This document shows, piece after piece, positions 42,701-50,165 of a DNA stretch of 62,470 nt (position 1 is the first letter of the stretch; each line of letters opens with the position of its first letter). This DNA comes from an uncultured Mediterraneibacter sp. GTDB taxonomy: Bacteria > Bacillota > Clostridia > Lachnospirales > Lachnospiraceae. Location of the stretch: contig NZ_CAKRGI010000012.1 of NCBI RefSeq assembly GCF_934330165.1, positions 1 to 62,470 on the forward strand, written 5' to 3'. The notes under the pieces were generated by a model. That model made no database searches. It was not told the DNA's origin and was given only the letters and a program-made list of their open reading frames with translations. Made by a program: the position numbers and the translations under genes.

Positions 42701-44224
42701 ATGGTTACTTTTTCTGACCGGCTAAAATCTGCAATGGAACAAAAGCATCTTAAGCAGGTGGATCTCATCCGCATTGCTTCACAGCAGGGTGTGAAGCTTG
42801 GCAAAAGCCATATCAGCCAGTATGTAAGCGGGAAAACGATCCCCCGGAATGATATTCTTCATTTTCTGGCAGATACGCTGGAAGTAGAAGCCGGATGGCT
42901 GAGCTGTAAACCTGCAGATGATGCTGCCCCAACCGGTTTCATTTCACATTCCGTCTCTGCTCCCGAAAAGAGTCAGCAGGAAATTCCAAATCCAGGAGGT
43001 AATAATACGATGCGAGAATTTAAAAAATCATCCAAATTAAATAATGTACTTTACGATGTCCGCGGTCCGGTCGTAGATGAGGCTGCAAGAATGGAAGAAC
43101 GCGGCACCCATGTCCTGAAACTGAACATCGGTAATCCTGCTCCTTTCGGATTCCGCACTCCCGATGAAATCATTTATGATATGAGTCACCAGTTATCTGA
43201 CTGCGAAGGATATTCTGCTTCACAGGGACTTTTTTCTGCACGAAAAGCAATTATGCAATATGCCCAGCTGAAAAAGCTCCCTAATGTAACGATTGATGAC
43301 ATTTATACCGGAAACGGGGTCAGTGAACTGATCAATTTAAGTATGTCTGCTCTTTTGGATGACGGGGATGAGATTCTGATTCCTTCTCCTGATTACCCGC
43401 TTTGGACCGCATGTGCCACACTTGCCGGTGGAAAAGCCGTCCATTATCTTTGTGATGAACAATCCAACTGGTATCCTGATATCAGCGACATGAAAAAAAA
43501 GATCAATGACCGCACGAAAGCTCTTGTCATCATCAATCCGAATAACCCGACCGGTGCTCTGTATCCAAAGGAAGTACTCCAACAGATCGTTGACCTTGCA
43601 AGAGAACACCATCTGATCATTTTTTCTGATGAGATCTATGACCGCCTTGTTATGGACGGACAGGAGCATATTTCGATTGCATCCCTTGCACCGGATCTGT
43701 TCTGTGTGACGTTCAGCGGACTTTCCAAATCTCATATGATCGCAGGTTTCCGTATCGGCTGGATGATCTTAAGCGGAAATAAATCAATCGCAGCAGATTA
43801 TATTGAAGGATTAAAAATGCTTTCCAATATGCGTTTATGTTCCAACGTACCTGCACAGTCCGTTGTACAGACTGCTCTCGGCGGTCATCAGAGTGTGGAA
43901 AGTTATATCGTTCCTGGCGGTCGTATTTATGAGCAGAGAGAATATATCTACAACGCTCTGACCGATATTCCGGGCATCAGTGCCATAAAACCACAGGCAG
44001 CATTTTATATGTTCCCGAAAATCGATACAAAGAAATTCAACATCGTAAATGATGAAAAATTTGCTCTTGATCTCCTGCGTGACAAAAAACTTCTGATCGT
44101 ACACGGTGGCGGATTTAACTGGAAGGAACCGGATCACTTCCGTGTTGTATATCTTCCGAGAATTGAGATCCTAAAAGAAGCCGTCGAAAAGATCGGCGAC
44201 TTCCTGAATTACTACAGACAGTAA
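42701..44224 (+). CDS. alaA: HTH (XRE-type) domain fused to an AlaA-like aminotransferase
   Basis: The full product (507 residues) joins an N-terminal XRE-type helix-turn-helix (about 1-70, KQVDLIRIASQQGVKLGKSH) and a linker (71-103) to a class I aminotransferase. The latter starts SSKLNNVLYDVRGPVVDEA, very like glutamate-pyruvate transaminase AlaA, and keeps NPNNPTG, SDEIYDRL and the PLP lysine in FSGLSKSH. The start at 42701 has AAAGGA 7 bases upstream; an ATG at 42674 is also open. A second, canonical AGGAGG lies 10 bases before an internal ATG at 43010, which would give a stand-alone 404-residue aminotransferase. It differs from GntR/MocR fusions, where the DNA-binding part is a GntR domain. 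Confidence 0.88.
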   Translation: MVTFSDRLKSAMEQKHLKQVDLIRIASQQGVKLGKSHISQYVSGKTIPRNDILHFLADTLEVEAGWLSCKPADDAAPTGFISHSVSAPEKSQQEIPNPGGNNTMREFKKSSKLNNVLYDVRGPVVDEAARMEERGTHVLKLNIGNPAPFGFRTPDEIIYDMSHQLSDCEGYSASQGLFSARKAIMQYAQLKKLPNVTIDDIYTGNGVSELINLSMSALLDDGDEILIPSPDYPLWTACATLAGGKAVHYLCDEQSNWYPDISDMKKKINDRTKALVIINPNNPTGALYPKEVLQQIVDLAREHHLIIFSDEIYDRLVMDGQEHISIASLAPDLFCVTFSGLSKSHMIAGFRIGWMILSGNKSIAADYIEGLKMLSNMRLCSNVPAQSVVQTALGGHQSVESYIVPGGRIYEQREYIYNALTDIPGISAIKPQAAFYMFPKIDTKKFNIVNDEKFALDLLRDKKLLIVHGGGFNWKEPDHFRVVYLPRIEILKEAVEKIGDFLNYYRQ

Positions 44225-44276
44225 TTTCTGTATCCGGTCGTTTCATTTTTTAATTGAATACAGATTTGTAAAATGC

Positions 44277-46202
44277 TTACTTCCCGGGCGAACCGATTTT
44301 CTGTTCATCCGGGAAGTTTTTCTCCGGCATTTCCGCTGATGTGTCTTGTCCTGAAGATGAACCATTTCCATTGAATCCATTCTGACTGTCCGGCTCAAAA
44401 TCATCATTTCCCGGTCCACCCTGTCCCGGATTTCCTTTCTGACCATTCATTTCCGGACCGCCCTGTCCTGGATTTCCATCCTGACCATTCATTCCCGGAC
44501 CGCCCTGTCCCGGTTCCTGCATGCTCTGCCCTTCTGAATAAATCAGGCTGCTCATTGTGATTTCCTTGCTTTCCGAACCGGTCGTAAGAGTATAGTCTGC
44601 CCCCTCTTTCAGTTCCTCACAACTGATCACAACTGAATTAAAATCCCTGACCGGTGTATAACTTACCAGCACCGTTCCATCGGTATCTTTCAGTGCAACT
44701 TCACCACTCTGATCTGTATCCAGATTGATGAGCATCGTTCCCTGCGTAGAATCTAATCCAAAGTTCTGTGCCATTCCGCTCATGCCTGCTGCAACGACTG
44801 TTCCACCTGTGATGATCGCTGTTCCGTCATAATCCAAAGCTCCGTTTCCGTCATCCCCTGAACCTGATACATAAATCACACCACCACTTACGCTGAGATC
44901 TCCATTACTGTCGATTCCGTCACCTTTTGCATCAATTTCAATCGTTCCACCAAGAATATCGATATATGCATCCGAATCTTCCTGAAAAGTATTTTCTCCA
45001 GGACGCCCCATACTGCTTTGATCGTTTCCTCCCGCTGCATTCAGTCCATCATCATTGGATACAATTTTGATTGTTCCATCCTGTATCGTCACACTTTGCC
45101 CTTCAATTCCTTCATAGCAGTTCGTTATATCAATTTCCCCATCCAGTACAACGGTCTGGTCATCTGCATGGATTCCATCATCTCCCGAATTAATGGAATA
45201 AGTACCTCCGCAGACATATATATTTCCGTTACAATGGATTCCATCATCCGCCGTGGCAAGCTGATATGTTCCATCTTTCAGAATGACATACTTTTGTGCT
45301 TTGATTCCCTTTGTACTGGTATCTGTCTCTGTGGAGCTGGTAGAAATATCAAAATTTCCTCCGTCTGCCTGCACCACATAGGAAGAAGAAATTCCATCTC
45401 CTCCGGCATCCAGTGTAAGAACGCCTCCGGCTATATAGACAAATCCTTTTGTATCTTCATCTGTATCCTCACTGTGGATCGCATCGGTACCGGAAGTAAT
45501 CGTAAATGTTCCATCTGCAATACGCACACTTTCTTTTCCTGAAAGTCCCTGCTTTTCTGACTCGATCTGATAGACTCCTCCTGTAAGAACAAGATCATCC
45601 TTTGAGACAATGCCATGGGCAGAAGAAGCCAGCTTTAAAGTGCCGCTTCCATTCAATGTCAGATCTTCTCTGGAAAAGATTGCTCCGTCAATATTTGTAT
45701 CCTCATTTCCAGGAAAAGAATTGGATACAATTTCATTTATACTGCCATCTGCAAGGGTTATAAAGGCTTTATCTGTCTGCTCCACACAGATTCCCGTGTC
45801 CTCTTTATTTATAATGGATACATTTTTCAGAATCACTTGTACTTTTTCCTTTTTATCTGTATCAATGACAACACTTCCATTACTTAGCGAACCGGTCAGA
45901 AGATACATTCCACCTTCTGTGATCGTTATAGTCTGTCCGTCAATTTTTACTCCGTCACTATCGCACTTTGATCCTTCATCCGAAAGACTGATCGCAGTAC
46001 ATTCACTTTCATCATACTCCGTGTTACTGTCTCTCTCCGTAAACATATCCTCTGTATCTAAAATCGCAATATCACTTTCTGATATAAGTGCATTATCCAA
46101 TCTGGTTGTTCCGGTCGTTCCTGAATTTGAAGTTCCCTGAGAACATCCCGTCAGTCCCAATGCTCCTGTCATCAGTACGATGATCATATACTTTCTTTTC
46201 AT
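44277..46202 (-). CDS. Carbohydrate-binding-domain lipoprotein (Cthe_2159/DUF4353 type)
   Basis: A 641-residue secreted lipoprotein: lipobox LTGC with Cys at about 20, then repeated beta-helix-like segments rich in GDGI, DGIHCNGN and GGTxxI units over roughly 60-500, and a C-terminal low-complexity tail of GQGGPxMNGQ repeats (about 555-620). The family has been described as cell-surface polysaccharide-binding beta-helix proteins. The start at 46202 has GGAGG 7 bases upstream. It is the last gene of a VTC/DUF4956 operon, so its role may be linked to a polyanion or surface matrix. Confidence 0.85.
   Translation of the reverse strand: MKRKYMIIVLMTGALGLTGCSQGTSNSGTTGTTRLDNALISESDIAILDTEDMFTERDSNTEYDESECTAISLSDEGSKCDSDGVKIDGQTITITEGGMYLLTGSLSNGSVVIDTDKKEKVQVILKNVSIINKEDTGICVEQTDKAFITLADGSINEIVSNSFPGNEDTNIDGAIFSREDLTLNGSGTLKLASSAHGIVSKDDLVLTGGVYQIESEKQGLSGKESVRIADGTFTITSGTDAIHSEDTDEDTKGFVYIAGGVLTLDAGGDGISSSYVVQADGGNFDISTSSTETDTSTKGIKAQKYVILKDGTYQLATADDGIHCNGNIYVCGGTYSINSGDDGIHADDQTVVLDGEIDITNCYEGIEGQSVTIQDGTIKIVSNDDGLNAAGGNDQSSMGRPGENTFQEDSDAYIDILGGTIEIDAKGDGIDSNGDLSVSGGVIYVSGSGDDGNGALDYDGTAIITGGTVVAAGMSGMAQNFGLDSTQGTMLINLDTDQSGEVALKDTDGTVLVSYTPVRDFNSVVISCEELKEGADYTLTTGSESKEITMSSLIYSEGQSMQEPGQGGPGMNGQDGNPGQGGPEMNGQKGNPGQGGPGNDDFEPDSQNGFNGNGSSSGQDTSAEMPEKNFPDEQKIGSPGK
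44280..44321 (+). terminator. Terminator of the aminotransferase gene inside the convergent gene's 3' end
   Basis: Arms CTTCCCGG (44280-44287) and CCGGGAAG (44309-44316) followed by TTTTT. The stem encodes the last residues of the convergent lipoprotein gene, so the two transcripts overlap at their ends. Confidence 0.7.
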
Positions 46203-46253
46203 AGAGTTTTCCTCCATTTCATTACAATCTGCCTGCCTCCTTCAGATATATTT

Positions 46254-46946
46254 TTACAGGCTTGTAGTTGTGGTTTCCTGATTTTTCACCATAATTTCCA
46301 GATTTCCATTTCTGCACCGCAAATGATCGATCATTTCTTTTTCCTTTGAAGTATCTTTCAGGCTTAACTGATAAGTCAGTTTGAAAAGACTTCCCATATT
46401 GGTTGTCTTTACTTCGGTCAGCTCGTAACGGTTCGTATAGACTTCCAGCAGATCATCAAAAACTTCTGTATAGTCCAGATCCTCCGGGATCGTGATCACC
46501 ATGGTCTTCTCACTGCCTGCGTTCTTTTCCCATGCACAAATCTTCACATAGAGAGCCATGACCAGAGAAAGGATCACCGTATAAAGCACTGCATACCCCA
46601 GATAGCCCATCCCACTTACAAGACCTGCTCCCATGGCAATAAAAATCGCTCCGATTTCTTTTGCACTGCCTGGTACACTTCTAAAACGAACAAGACTGAA
46701 AGCTCCTGCCACTGCCACTCCTGTTCCTACATTTCCGTTGACCATCATAATGACGATACATACGACTGCCGGAAGAATTGCCAGCGTCCTTACAAATCCT
46801 GCATTATATTTGGATCTATATGTATAGGCTGCCGCAAGCACGATTCCGAGTACCAGTGAGACTACCACACAAAGCAGAAACTGATATACCGGGATCACCG
46901 TCACTGTACTGCTGTCAAAAATTCCTCCAAATAAGTTACTAAACAT
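46254..46946 (-). CDS. DUF4956 membrane protein
   Basis: A 230-residue protein with about four transmembrane helices (between about 18 and 145, including FLLCVVVSLVLGIVLAAAYTY and VAVAGAFSLVRFRSVPGSAKE) and a C-terminal cytoplasmic domain. DUF4956 genes commonly accompany VTC-domain polyphosphate polymerases, where they are thought to form part of the same membrane unit. It overlaps the VTC gene by 8 bp. Molecular function unknown. Confidence 0.88.
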   Translation of the reverse strand: MFSNLFGGIFDSSTVTVIPVYQFLLCVVVSLVLGIVLAAAYTYRSKYNAGFVRTLAILPAVVCIVIMMVNGNVGTGVAVAGAFSLVRFRSVPGSAKEIGAIFIAMGAGLVSGMGYLGYAVLYTVILSLVMALYVKICAWEKNAGSEKTMVITIPEDLDYTEVFDDLLEVYTNRYELTEVKTTNMGSLFKLTYQLSLKDTSKEKEMIDHLRCRNGNLEIMVKNQETTTTSL

Positions 46947-47649
46947 AATTTATTTCTCCTTCTCTTAATAGTGTTCTGTAGGCATTTCCGTATTTTGAAT
47001 ACGATGTGCGGAAAATTTTATTTTCTGTAAGAAAATGACTCAGCCATAAAGGAATCGCATGCCCCACTTTTATTTCCAGTAATGACTGATCCTCGTCCAG
47101 CAGGCTTCTTCCATAGATCGGGCTGCTCAGGTCAAGATCTTCTGTTCGCCATAAAATATTCTGATCAAATGTCATCCGCAGTTCATGATCTTCTTTTCCA
47201 TAGAATGCCTCACGCTCATAGGACAGCCACATTGCCGGACAGATTCCCTGATAAAGTCTCAGAGCATAATCCAGTTCTTCTCCGATCTGACTTTCCCCGA
47301 CAACCCGTTCGCCCCGGCAAAGATACCGGATCGCTTTTTCGTATTCCGTACAAATCCGCCTTTTGTAGACTACTTTTTTATACTTCTTCTTTAACTCGAT
47401 AAATGCCTCACCTGCCGGCTCTGATCTTCCATAGGTACGGAGCCGTACTTTTTCTTTATATACTTTGTTCTCGATGGATCTGCGGATCAACAGATACTGT
47501 GGTGTGTCAAAATACAGATTACAGATGGTGCTTCTTCCATATTCATCCGGGATCATGTACTCTTCCATCACATTCTGTAAAAGCTCTTTCTGCTCCCGGG
47601 TCAGCAGATATTTATATTCATACCGTTTAAAAACTTTTTGCACTGCCAT
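46939..47649 (-). CDS. VTC-domain polyphosphate polymerase-like protein
   Basis: The 236-residue protein has the triphosphate-tunnel (CYTH/VTC) fold signatures: FKRYEYKYLL at the N terminus, RLRTYG with Arg69 and Arg71, FIELKKKYKKVVYKRR with Glu85 and Lys87, and the late LLEIKVGHAIP. In yeast Vtc4 this fold polymerises polyphosphate from ATP. As the first gene of the operon it sits next to a DUF4956 membrane protein. Polyphosphate synthesis is inferred from the fold, not shown. Confidence 0.88.
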   Translation of the reverse strand: MAVQKVFKRYEYKYLLTREQKELLQNVMEEYMIPDEYGRSTICNLYFDTPQYLLIRRSIENKVYKEKVRLRTYGRSEPAGEAFIELKKKYKKVVYKRRICTEYEKAIRYLCRGERVVGESQIGEELDYALRLYQGICPAMWLSYEREAFYGKEDHELRMTFDQNILWRTEDLDLSSPIYGRSLLDEDQSLLEIKVGHAIPLWLSHFLTENKIFRTSYSKYGNAYRTLLREGEINYV

Positions 47650-47673
47650 TGTTCTTCCCTCCTTACATACTGC

Positions 47674-47717
47674 ATTTTATCGGTTGTACCTTAAATCAAC
47701 TTTAAATTACTTTTAAA
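47674..47717 (-). promoter_or_regulatory. Operon promoter with three 11-bp-spaced direct repeats (OmpR/PhoB-type site)
   Basis: On the minus strand TTTAAAA, TTTAAAG and TTTAAGG (47711-47717, 47700-47706, 47689-47695) recur exactly every 11 bp, with 4-bp spacers. They end 9 bp before a TAAAAT -10 (47674-47679), covering the place of the -35. Direct heptamers with 11-bp period in this position are typical sites of OmpR/PhoB-family response regulators acting as activators. No two-component genes are present in the window. Confidence 0.7.
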
Positions 47718-47814
47718 GACACAAATACTACACATATTACATCAATACAGACTGCACATTGGTGTAAATACAGAATTTCCTGGCACTGGCAGCTTTTTCT
47801 GTGTGTCCGGGTAT

Positions 47815-47881
47815 AAAAAAAGACCCGAAAACCATTTTTATGATCTTCAGATCTTTTCCTGCCCTGCCATCCGGGCTTTTC
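47815..47881 (-). terminator. Terminator of the Lon-like AAA gene
   Basis: Arms AAGCCCGG (right) and CGGGTCTTT (left) enclose a further hairpin (AGATC/GATCT), followed on the minus strand by a run of seven T. Confidence 0.65.
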
Positions 47882-47921
47882 TTACTTTCTATTCCTGCTT
47901 ACTTTCTTTTTCTGCTTTCTT

Positions 47922-49406
47922 TCAGTCCAGCAGCTCTTTTACCATTTCTGCATCAAATACAACTTTCTTTTTCTGCTCCACTTCAATCTGATATAACGCA
48001 TTTGCCGCAATATGCTCTGCCGCCTGCTCCAGATCACGGATTCCTGTTGTATTGGAATATAATTCAATCACCTCATCCAGTGCCTCACCTGTCAGGATAC
48101 ATTCTTCTTCCCTCAGACTCATACGTTTCAGTACTTTTGGTAATGCAAATTTAGAGAATATGATCTTCTTTTCCTCCGGAGTATAGTCCGGTATATCAAT
48201 CACCGCAAAACGTGACATCAGCGGTGCACTGATCTGATCTTTATCATTCGCTGTTGCAATCGGATAGACACCCACAGTCGGGATCATGCACTCCATATAG
48301 TTATCTGTAAATCCAAGATTATCAAGAAGTGTCAGAAGCACATCTGCCGGATTTCCATTTCCTTTTCCTGAAGCTGCCTTATCAAGCTCATTGATAATAA
48401 ACACTAGATTCGACTCCCCTGCCATGGAAAAGGCCTCCATAATAATTCCCGGCTTCGCATTGGAATAAATACGGGAACTTCCTGTCAACTGTTCAGGGTC
48501 ATTGATCGAACTCATATCCAGCGTTGTCCACGGTAATTTTAAAATTCGTGCCACCGCATAGGCAATCTGAGATTTTCCCGTTCCTGCAGGACCTACCAGC
48601 AGCAGTCCGTATGCCGGCAATGTATGCGTTCTGTTGATCTGAATGATCGTCTCAATGATCCTTTGCTTTACGCGTTCCATTCCATAAAGCTCTTCATCCA
48701 GAATCCTTCTTGCCTCTTCGGGATCGATTGCTTCAAAATAATCATTTTTCCATTGAATATTCATCATAATGGATAATGCCCTCTGTGCATGACGACGTTC
48801 TTCCTGCGACACCTCATGAGAACGTGCCACAGCAAGATTCCTTCTCGCCCAGAGACGGATATTATCCGGCAGCGTCCTTCCTGCACAGGTCATGAAATCA
48901 GTAATACTCTGAATACTGGTCAGCTTCATATCATCCCCGTTCTCTTCTCCATCTTCGTCTTCTGTTTCTTCCGCAGGTGCATTGCTTGCAAAAAGTCTCT
49001 CGATCATAAACTGCAGAAATCCGTCCTCTGCAGACAGCTTCGTACCGCCGCCAAATGCGATCTCCCTGATACGATACACGGCATATCCGCTTTTTGTATT
49101 CTTTCCTGATAGACGTACATTGATATGATTTTCTCCCAGCCATTTCAAAAGGCTGATAAAACGTGCATCCACAAGCAGAATATCCGCACTTATCGTACCT
49201 CCGTCTTCATCAAATTCAAAAGCAGTCTGCTTACTCTGATTCGTGAAAATCCCACAGGAATGGTGGTTCCACTCCTTTTTACTATTATCCAGGACAAGGA
49301 TCGGATTTTCAATGGAGGCATGATCCTCATTAGATGAGAACGTGGTATATGTACATACAACCGGCTTTTTATCATCCGTTGCATTATTAAAATCAAATAC
49401 TGGCAT
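47922..49406 (-). CDS. Lon-like AAA ATPase lacking a protease domain
   Basis: The 494-residue protein has an N-terminal unassigned region (about 1-180, with an acidic stretch EETEDEDGEENGDD), a helical linker and a Lon-type AAA module. The module has Walker A GPAGTGKS (272-279), sensor 1 TAND (Asn387), arginine finger Arg399 (LMSRF) and a C-terminal helical lid ending at 494. No Lon serine-protease domain follows. The Walker B is VFIINELDKA, with Asn339 where Lon has Asp. The start at 49406 has AAGGAG 8 bases upstream. Divergent to a zinc-ribbon membrane protein. Function unknown. Confidence 0.75.
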   Translation of the reverse strand: MPVFDFNNATDDKKPVVCTYTTFSSNEDHASIENPILVLDNSKKEWNHHSCGIFTNQSKQTAFEFDEDGGTISADILLVDARFISLLKWLGENHINVRLSGKNTKSGYAVYRIREIAFGGGTKLSAEDGFLQFMIERLFASNAPAEETEDEDGEENGDDMKLTSIQSITDFMTCAGRTLPDNIRLWARRNLAVARSHEVSQEERRHAQRALSIMMNIQWKNDYFEAIDPEEARRILDEELYGMERVKQRIIETIIQINRTHTLPAYGLLLVGPAGTGKSQIAYAVARILKLPWTTLDMSSINDPEQLTGSSRIYSNAKPGIIMEAFSMAGESNLVFIINELDKAASGKGNGNPADVLLTLLDNLGFTDNYMECMIPTVGVYPIATANDKDQISAPLMSRFAVIDIPDYTPEEKKIIFSKFALPKVLKRMSLREEECILTGEALDEVIELYSNTTGIRDLEQAAEHIAANALYQIEVEQKKKVVFDAEMVKELLD

Positions 49407-49439
49407 CTTCTGTACTCCTTTTTCACTTTTTATTTTCTT

Positions 49440-49516
49440 ATTATAGCAAGAAACTATCAGATCTGTCCAGTCAGCCGAACGCATTACTTGTATAACCATC
49501 CTATCTATGTTATCAT
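49440..49516. promoter_or_regulatory. Divergent promoters of the AAA gene and the zinc-ribbon gene
   Basis: Minus strand: TGGACA (49464-49469), 18-bp spacer, TATAAT (49440-49445) with a TGC extension. Plus strand: TTGTAT (49488-49493), 17-bp spacer, TATCAT (49511-49516). The two -35 boxes are less than 20 bp apart. Confidence 0.6.
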
Positions 49517-49547
49517 TAATACAAATTATTTTAGGAGGTCATTACAT

Positions 49548-50096
49548 ATGAAATTCTGTCCGAAATGCGGGAACCCTGCTGACGATCATGCTACATTCTG
49601 CAACCAGTGTGGTGCTCCCCTTAACGAGCAGCCCAATGCAGATGGAACTGCTCACAGTTCTTCTGGTTCTTCTGATTTTCAAGAAACCGGAGGAACGCAG
49701 AACAATTATTATCAGCAGAATAACTATTACCAGTCAACCGGAGGAGCACCGTTCCGTTCTTCCTACGGTATTATCCCCCGCAGCATCCCCCTTTGCATTA
49801 TCCTTTCTATCGTTACCTGCGGAATTTACGGCATTTACTGGATGCTGAAACTAAATGATGAGATCAATCTCCTCTGTGGCGATACAAATGCGGCAAGTGG
49901 TGCTTTGGTCATTATCTTTTCTCTGATCACCTGCGGTATTTACGAACTCTACTGGATGTATAAAATGGGAGAGAAATGTGATTTTATTAAGGGAACCCAG
50001 GGAAGTTCCGGTATTCTTTATCTCCTTCTTGGAATCTTTGGGCTCAGTATCGTCGATTTCTGTCTCATTCAGGATACGATCAATAAGTCTGTCTGA
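49548..50096 (+). CDS. Zinc-ribbon protein with DUF4234-type membrane domain
   Basis: The 182-residue protein starts with a zinc ribbon (CPKCGNPADDHATFCNQCG, about 4-22), followed by a Gln/Asn/Tyr-rich linker (about 45-70) and two copies of a membrane motif TCGIYxxYWM (IVTCGIYGIYWMLK and LITCGIYELYWMYK). The TCGIYxxYW motif is the DUF4234 signature. Function unknown; a membrane sensor or scaffold is possible. The start at 49548 has AGGAGG 9 bases upstream. Confidence 0.85.
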   Translation: MKFCPKCGNPADDHATFCNQCGAPLNEQPNADGTAHSSSGSSDFQETGGTQNNYYQQNNYYQSTGGAPFRSSYGIIPRSIPLCIILSIVTCGIYGIYWMLKLNDEINLLCGDTNAASGALVIIFSLITCGIYELYWMYKMGEKCDFIKGTQGSSGILYLLLGIFGLSIVDFCLIQDTINKSV

Positions 50097-50103
50097 CTTT
50101 CTT

Positions 50104-50165
50104 AAAAAGAACCGCCTGCAAAGTTAAGATTTTTATCTTTTCTTCGCAGACGGCTTTCTTTTTAC
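50104..50165. terminator. Bidirectional terminator between the zinc-ribbon gene and the P-type ATPase
   Basis: AAGAACCGCCTGC pairs with GCAGACGGCTTTCTT around a central AAGAT/ATCTT hairpin. T tracts flank both sides. Confidence 0.8.

Noticed and set aside
45018..46140. Two long plus-strand frames (about 175 codons each) inside the lipoprotein gene
   Set aside because: They are antisense to the repeated beta-helix region; repeat coding keeps the opposite strand open. No ribosome site or domain.
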